From NCBI GenBank assembly GCA_012845835.1, contig JABAKD010000015.1, positions 2,082,609 to 2,146,608 of the forward strand: a stretch of DNA of 64,000 nucleotides, given 5' to 3'. The translations under genes and the position numbers were made by a program. Shown here piece by piece: positions 51,701 to 60,700 of the stretch. Source of the stretch: Undaria pinnatifida. Taxonomy: Eukaryota > Sar > Phaeophyceae > Laminariales > Alariaceae. Under the pieces are notes generated by a model. That model was not told the origin of the DNA. It was given only the letters and a program-made list of their open reading frames with translations, and did no database searches. Position 1 is the first letter of the stretch. Each line of letters opens with the position of its first letter.

Positions 51701-54700
51701 AATTGTTTAGGGAACCAGAGACAGACCAGTGCAACATATACGTTTTGCCTCATCATCAACTGTCTGCGAGCAGGAAGAACGCGCAGCAGTACAAGTAGGA
51801 TCACGCTGGAGCCCTAGTTGAAGACCTCCTTGCATTGCACTTTGGTCGATAAGTTTATCACGCGACACATGCCACGGTGGAGGCGCACCTTTTTTTTCCT
51901 GAGGCTCCTAACCACTTGAGGGGCTCTATACCTCACCCAAAACTAGTTTTTTTTTACGAAAAGTGCAACCCGGTGCACAAACCCCATGGCTTAGATATTA
52001 AAATACAACAAGTTGCGAAGCAAGAATGACGTTCCGATTATTTCAGGTTACGGAGCCCCGTCATTCAGACAATATTTATGCGAAAAGTCCTGCCTCTACC
52101 GTAGCATGCTCCATGTTCCCAACCAAGCGGTGCCCGATGCTGTGTTCGCCATCTATCTTCAGCTTTTTCCTCTGAAGTCGTGAAGGGGTTAATCCACAAC
52201 ATGTGTTTTCGCCTGTATTTGGGACAACTCGTGGCTACGCTTGACAGGGCGATGGTTCGGGCGACGGCACGTTTTCCCTCGAGTACAACGGCGGGGTAGC
52301 TTCCGTTCCCTTCTCCGCTGGAGCGGGGCTACTGCTGGCGGCCATCGGAGCCAACTTCACATACCCAGTTGTCACCTCTCGAAGCCCCTCGGTTGCGCTG
52401 GAGGAAGCATCGGTTACGACAAGGTCGTTTTTGGTGACGTTTCCTGACGATGTGGGAGACGTGGCGGCAATGGTGGGGTACGGTGATGGCGGAGTCTTGT
52501 CGGTTACCGTCCTGGAAAAAATACAAGGGAGCGTGCAGGTAACCCGTTTGCAACCGCGCTGTACATATACGCATACCAACGTGCAATTCCAAGTGCTTTG
52601 TCCTCGATACGGAAGGATAGTTGTAAGGTTAAGTAGTTAAGTAGCAAGTATAAGACCCCAATACTAACCCTTACTCCCAAGATGAAAGTCTGCGCGGATT
52701 GAATGATGGGAAAAAATGGGTTAGCTATGCCAGTGACGCTGCTCTTCCGACTGCTGTGGCACGATCAGGGAGGTGGCGGAAGAAAGCGGTGCTTTTCTTT
52801 AGAAAGCGATGTTTTTTCTTTATCCCGTTTAGAAACGTACCCACTGTTTGGGGGGAAGTTGTTCGGATTCAATGTGGATCGCTTGATCCACTTCTAAAAG
52901 GGTCAACGAAGCCCTTGCCGCACGTGAGTTTGTACTTCGAGCGCCAACATCAACAACACGTAACAGGGTTATGTATTTGGTATACCTCGTACGGCCCTCG
53001 CGTATATAATTTGCCTAGATAATGGTCGCATTCAGGAACAAGAGTTCCGCGCCTGCTTCCGTCTGTGTGCAACGCGGGTACACCTAGCTTTACCTGTAAA
53101 CAGCTCAAGCTCAACCCTTGTGTACGTCCCCGATCGCTTCCAGGAGATCCAGCGCATTTATCAGAGTGGCCAGCCGTCTGGGGGCACCTTCGGGCTTTCG
53201 TTCCTCGGCGAAAGTGCGCCGAACATCGCCTACAACGCGACATCCGAGGAGGTAACCACCTAGACATACATCGCAAACAACATGAAGTCATATAACTTAC
53301 CCAAGGAACTGTATCATAGATTCTACTGTTCAAGCATACCGGTTGTCAGCTCACTTTGCTGGTTGCAACTACAATGCCCAACTCATCCGGAAATGCGTGT
53401 GGGGCATAGCAACCAGGTGTACTTTTTTTTAATTACGTTTCTTAATATATTTTCATGTTAAGCCTGGTGGACGCAATTCAGCTGCATTTACTGTTCGTAC
53501 ACCTGTAAATAATCCTTCATGCGACAACAGAGAGCACAGCACAAACGCATACAATTGATTGCCTGGTACGCAGTTTTATAAACTCGTTTTTTAACAATTG
53601 CCGTGTCGACGCTCTGGTCCAGACCTTCATTTGAATAGCATGGCGCTTGCCCTCCACAACTCTTTTCTGGCAAGGTTCGCGTGGCGCTCGAGTCTATTTC
53701 TTTCGTAGGAGAAGTATTGGCCTCGAAAAACGTTTCAGCAACCAGTGGCGGGTTGGAGTGGATGGTAACCTTCATGAACAACGCCGGAGATCTTCCTCTT
53801 CTTGTCGCTGACAACTCGGCCATGTGGGGAGGTGTAACCGTTGGCGTTGTCGAGGAGAGGACGGGCACGTCGAAGGCGGTGTCTGGTTCGTTTGAGCTGG
53901 CAGTATCGGAGGATGGTTCAAAGAGCGAAACGATTTCACACGACGCTTCTGCTGCTGAGGTGAACACGAGTGTGCAAGTTCTTGGGATAATGCTGCACTA
54001 TAATGTAGAAACATACAGTACAGGCAATCAGGGGTATCAGAAAAACCCTCAAAAGCCACACCCCCACGAGACGTACTCTAGCCAGGGCGGGACTATAGTA
54101 AGAGCAAGTAAAGGAAAGAACACAAAACATCCCTTGCTAAACTTATACGTGGTACAGAAATATCACCCCTTTGATTTAATTGTCCATTCAGCGGCTATCT
54201 ATCATGAAGCTGCCGGCTTCTGGTAAGTACCTAAATGATTATATTTTGTGGTTTCTCCCACCAATATTTTTCCGTCTTCTGGACAAGCCTTGGGCACAGG
54301 TGTAGCCCCTTCTCCCCCTCGACACATGTGCCTTCGGTTCTATCGCTCAGAAGGTTCAGTATCCCCACTGCTCGTCGGTTTTCCTCAACCTTTGCTAACT
54401 CGCTCGTACAGAGGCTCAACTTCCGTTCTCAAGTTACGACTCGGGTGACCTTCTATATCCTTGAATCATGCTCAGGTTATGACAGCCATTTATGTCGTCA
54501 GTATTTCCACTGCTCGTCGATTTCATAGAATAAATGCTAACTTTCTTTTGCAGACTCTGAACTTTTAATCAAACCACGACGGGTGCCGCCCTTATTGCCG
54601 TTGGATCATAATTAGGTCGAGGTAGCGTTGAAAACCCTAGAAGTCTTCAGCATTCCCACTGCTCGTCGATTTGCATAGAATTTATGCTGAGGCCCGTTCC

Positions 54701-57700
54701 TAACAAGCGCAAAAATAACGATTTCGGACAAAAAGTCACGCGTCCTGACATTTTGAAATTCTGAGATGTCATGTTAAAATAAATCACTTCTTTTTCAAAC
54801 GAGCATTACATTAATATGTATGAAATTTTTAAAAACTAATCAACATCAGGATTCCTGACAACTATCACCATTCGCGAAACTGTCGCGTTTTCATCTCGAT
54901 TCCATTTTTTTTGTGTTTGTTAGGAAGGATCATATCTGTCTTATAAACACACGCAAGGACCGTTCTCAAACCTTAACTCATGACCCCCACGTTGTCCGTG
55001 AAACACGCTTAGGTTGGGACTGCCTTGAGATCCCTATACAACATGTCTGACATCGACGTTATGCGGTTCAAGTTCTTCAACGGGGGCTCCGTCTGGACGG
55101 TCACGTTCCCTACCTACAGCGGAGACGTTCCTTCTCTGAACATCAACTCGTCCGGTCTAGATGGGACGAACATACTCGCATCAGTGGACGAGGACGTCAA
55201 GGGAAGCACCTTGGGCGGGTATTTCCGTCTTTACTCTACCGGTGGTCTCTCGTCAGGGTTTCCCCTAGATGACGATGGCATGTTCCTATGGGCGGGGAGC
55301 GCGGACAATAATGGTAGCATGCGCAGCGAACCTTTAGCGTGGAATGCGGATACGGATGATGTACGGATGGCGGTCGAAGATTTACTGCCGGAGGTTGCTT
55401 CCCAAGGTGACGTTGGTAAAACGTACCTGGTACCTGGTACTGAATAAAGATTAACACACACTCTCAGACAAAGTTCCAGGTTGATTTTCTCAACAATGGG
55501 GAAAGTGCAGATTCCAAACAATGCGCCTATGGAAATATCTGGGCGAGCAGCGGCTTTCCTGTGTGGGCCCCCGTCGATTTGGATACAATGGGGACTTCAT
55601 CCTAGTAACGTAGGGAATTCATCCCAGTGTATTAGTATACGCACCAAACCGCTACCAGTATACGATCGACGAGCTATTCGTGTTGTTGTTTTTGGTGTTG
55701 GTGTTGGTGTTTTGTTTTTGTTGTTGATTGTTGCTGTTATCGTCGATTTGTTTCTCACATTAGCTCAGCAACATAATGTAGTCTATGGTCACAGGACCGG
55801 TTCTAATATCTCTGGAGTCAAAGATTATCCCTCAGGGCAAACGAAGCAAAGTAATACGCGTCCAGGAACTGAAGCAAATCGTATGTTAGACATGAAGTAC
55901 AACGGAAAACCCGTCGGAAGAAATGATAGTTTTGTTTGCAACACAAGAAAACAAAGTAACAAACTATGTGGTGTTTATTGTGTTCTATAGAGAGTATGAG
56001 GCATGTCTGTGTCGAGATTCTGGGTTGTAGGGGATTGTAGGAAAGGTAAGCGACCACCCCAGGACCAGTCTCGGGTGCAGCTCGTCGCGCGCAGGCTAGC
56101 AAAGGCACGCCGAGCGCACACGAGTTGGGGCTCTTGCTGATAACGTGGGCATACATGAGGTAGTCTCTGGATTGGCCAGCCAATCCAGGTACTTGAGCAT
56201 TTTGTTTGAACATCACTGTTAATCTTCCCATACAGACAAACATGCCCGGAAACAGCAGTTTCACCCTTTCACAGACGTAAACGTTCCGTTGTTTATCTGG
56301 AGTGACACCACACTACTAGGGTTTAGTGTGAAACAATGGGATCTATACCCTTGACAGCGCGCTTTTTGCCCTGCTTGACATGCCTCCCGATATGTTTGCC
56401 TACAGGTAGTATCGTGGTCAGCCGTACTAACTCCTCAGGCACAAGCACCTCTTTGGGAGACGTCAACGGCGGTGGATACAGCTGGATGATCACATTTCCA
56501 CTGGCCGCGAGGAACGTTTTCAACCTTGGCGTCGACGGTGCTGCCTTAGAAATGGCGGGTGCAGCTGGCAATATTTTCGAGGTGCAGACTGCGCGGGCAC
56601 CTGAAATACAGCGCGTGTCGACTTTTGCAGGGTCTGAGGTATCCGGCAGTTTCACACTCGGATTCAAAAATGGGACAACGGAGGAGCTTAAGTACAATGC
56701 CACCGCCGATGAGGTGAGGACGTCCGCTGGAGTTGTCGGTTTGATAATGTGCGCGGGATGATTCCACGTGTGGATCTCCGACTCGAACTTGCCTTGCTAG
56801 AGCTTCCGGGCCTTGCCAACGTGATGGTTGGTGGTGGTGATTCGAAAGGTTTCGCCTAAACCTGCCTCGTAGCATTGATACCGCAATCATCACGCATTTG
56901 TCACGCTCTCCCTCTGAAGTTCAAAGCATGTTCCAAAGGCAGTTAAGCGTCTTCTCATTATTTTGCTCGTGATCCTGAACATCGAAATGGTTTCGAAGGC
57001 AGCTATGCATACCAGAAAGACTTAGCTTTTTTGTGGCCACGGGCTAAATTTTAGGGAATTGATATAATGCAAGAGCATCATCGCCATCCTCATTGCCGAC
57101 CTGCTTGCCTTTCCCCATGATCGCTCGTGAGCAGGTCGAAACCGCGTTGCAAGAACTCCCAGGTCTTGAAAACGTTACCGTTAGTCGCGGCGATTCAAAG
57201 GGCTTGGCCTACTATCCAGCAGACCACGCTGCAACCCGCTGGTACGCCTCGTCTCATCTACACAAAAGTCTGAACGTACAAACGTTTGATTGGCTCATCA
57301 CCTTCACGGGGCTTGTCGGCGAGCAGCCCCTACTGCAGGTGGGTCACGCTAGCGTGCAGGATGCAAGACATTTACACGTGCGCTTATTGCATACCAGTGT
57401 ATTTTTCGTTAGGAAAAGCGACATCCTGACGCCTTTACCCTTTCCTTTATTGCGTACCCGATGCATATTGAACCCTAGGAGTGAATTAACTCACAAAAAA
57501 ATGCTAACTTATTGTGGCATTTTGTCGCATACATAAAAAATGAAAACGCAACCCGGTGAACAATCCCATGACACACCCTTCAGCGGCCAAATGCTTTGCT
57601 ATTACGTCTAAGATTCGATTTTCCCTTGCGTGAAGGTATGCTGCGGCGAGGTCGAGTCCGACGGCACCAGTGTCGACACACCAGCAGCTACACTCAGGTC

Positions 57701-60700
57701 TCGGCACACCGGCGACGCCTCAATAGGCGCATCTCGCAGTTCACCCGGCACGGGGGAACGTCTTGGCGGAACGTGGTACATCTCCCTCGACGGCGTAGCA
57801 AGCACGCGGATAGCTGCCTCGGCATCCGCCGAAGAAGTTTCAAGAGCAATCGCAAACCTTACCGGCGCTGGTAATATCAGCGTCGCTGACAGCGTGGGAG
57901 GAGAAGGGTACAACGGCGAGCGATCGTGGATCATTACTTTCCACGATTGGAATGACCCGAACCGTACGGTAACACCCCCAGTGATAACGATCGGGGATGA
58001 GAGCCTCACCGGTACCCGAGCCGCGGCGCACTTGGATGCTGCCGGTGTATCTGCTGTTACGAGCGACGGAGAGCTCGACTTGTCACGCGTGTGCGTCAAG
58101 GCGGTGGTACAGTTATCATCTCTCATTTCCTCCGGCTTTATCGATGACTGCGTCGTCGTTGCTAGTTGGGATAGCGGTGCTACGCACGCCGTTCCCGCTT
58201 TTTCGGTCCATGCAAACGCTTCTTCCGTGCAAGACATGTTTTCGGCTGTTGATTCAAGCACGCTTGGGGAAGTGTGGGTGTCTCGCGACGGGGCTTCAAG
58301 TAACGGAGGCGGTGTATGGAATATAACTTTCGTTGAAAATGTGGCGGAGCGGCTGCCGGAGCTGGATTGCGGCTCGGACGCCGCTGTATCAAGCATTGCG
58401 AATGCTTCGTGCGACGCGATTGGTGGAACCTTCGTGCTGAAGTTCGAAGGAAACTCTACCGAAGAAATTGCTTACAACGCATCGGCATTGGAGGTGCAAA
58501 ACTGATATTTTACGTGTTCTGTCTCCTGTCTTATGCTGCTACCGTCAACAGTTCTGGTGGATTCGTTGCTCCTCGGATGGCACTAACGTGGTACTACCGT
58601 TGACCCCCTATAGAAACTGCGCTTTAGTTCAAACCGCCGTCGTTAATTTACCTTTGTTTCCACTCGACTGTAGCAGTTAAGATTTTGTGCCATCCCAAGC
58701 AGCGCCCAGAAGACATTGAGTCACCCGATGACCCCTAACATGACGTGTCTATGCCCTTTTCGGATTTTCGGATCCGCCGTTTTTCATTCTCGCCGCTTCA
58801 TTACTTGTCTGCCGTTCACACTTTTTTAAAGGTCAAAACGGCACTTGAGTATCTACCAAGCATAGACAATGTTACAGTGTCTGCAGCCGACAACGGGCCA
58901 AACGGAGGGCGGCAGTGGCTGGTCACCTTCTCCGGAATTAGCGTAGAAGGCAACATCGACCTCCTGGGGATTAGCACGACGCACCTCACAGGAAGCGGCG
59001 TACAAGCGGTTGTCTCCGAAACAACCCACGGAAATGAGCCGGCCGGACGTTTCATGTTAGAGACAGACACTGCTCCTCAAGGGTGGCCAGAACACCGTTC
59101 TAGTTGGATATCAATCGGAGCGTCAGCCAGCGAAGTTGAGGAGGCGTTACTTCAGGTCAAAGGAATTCGGGCGGTCGATGTTAGCGTGAACAAGTCATTG
59201 CCCACAGTGGGGCCGATTGCGTGGGATATAACATTCTCGCACCGCCAGCGCGTATCCAAACAAGATGGGACTGGAGAGGACGACTTTTTTGCCACTGGAC
59301 AGTCTGGCAATCGGGCTCCCGTCCACGTTGTGAGGGCTCGGTTGTCTGGCGAGGGGACTAAAGTAGAGGCCAACACTGTCCAGGATGGAACCCGGGCCAT
59401 CGGTGGCACGTACGAACTGCACCTTCGTGGAAAGGATGATGCGATAAATTCAACAACTATCGCGGCTGGAGCATCAGCAGCCGCTGTTCGTCTGGCCTTG
59501 GTCGAAGACCTCGGCCTGTCTGAGACTACAACCGTTGTCCGCGCGGGACCCCTCGACGAAAATCTAGCTTATACATGGACAGTAACCTTAGCAGAAGGCG
59601 TGAACTTGTGGAGCAATGATAGTAGTGATGTTGTCGGAGAACTTGCGGTTAACGCGTCTCTCCTCTCGGGGGAGGGGGTCTTCGTGAACACATTTCTCGT
59701 AAGCGTGGGGGCTGCTCCGCTCGGAGGTACGTTCAACATCAGCTTCGAAGACGACGTGCATTGGGTATCGTTAGCCCACAATGCTACTGACACCGAAATT
59801 TCCACCGCCATATCGCATTTTTCTGCTTCTGGTGGAAATGTAACCGTTACCTCCAAAGAAGTTACCGACTGGATCAGCGATTCGTACGGTGGTAGACAAT
59901 GGACTATAACTTTTTCGGCCTTGGCTGCCGCTGGGGACGTCCCCATGATAATATTTAACAGCTCTGGTCTTCTAACGGGTACAGGAGTTGAGGTATTCGT
60001 CAATGAGACGTCCAAGGGGGTGACCGCGGATGTTCAAGAAATAACGATCGACGGCTTCAATGGAACGTTTAGTTTCTTCACGCAACACGATGGGTCATCG
60101 GCCTCCAATTTCTCTGCAAGCTCCGTAAATGGAACACTTAAGTCATCAGCGCCCATTCGGTGGGATGCAGGCGCGTCTGACGTTGAGACCGCTATGTTTG
60201 AAGCAACCGGAAAGCGGGTTTACGTAGAGCGGTCAGCTGTTTCGTCGTCAAGCGGCAATAGCGGTGGGTACACCTGGTTGGTTCTATTTGCCGAGACTAT
60301 TAACGGTACCTGGAGTACGGTCCATCTCAACACGAGCCACCTTGTGCCCGATGATGACCTCCTGTCTGGACCATACCGTCAGGCCAACATTACGTTGATA
60401 AGAAACTCCACAGCAAGTGCAATTGGTGGCGATTTTTCGTTACGGTTCGGCCAAACTTGTGAGGAGAGGGCAGCTGGGGTATACTGCTCAATTGCGGAGA
60501 CAGCCAAGCTAGATATCGCCTCCTCGTCTAGTCAAGTGACAACGGCGCTTAAGGCTCTACCCGCAATTTTAAACGCTAGCGTGAGTGATAGCAATTACCC
60601 CGTCTGGGATGGAGTTGCCGAAACGGCCCCTGACGGTTTCGGAGTTTCCTCTGCAGGCAGGCGTTTCCGGGTGACCTTATCCGCAATTGTCCTCAACGCG

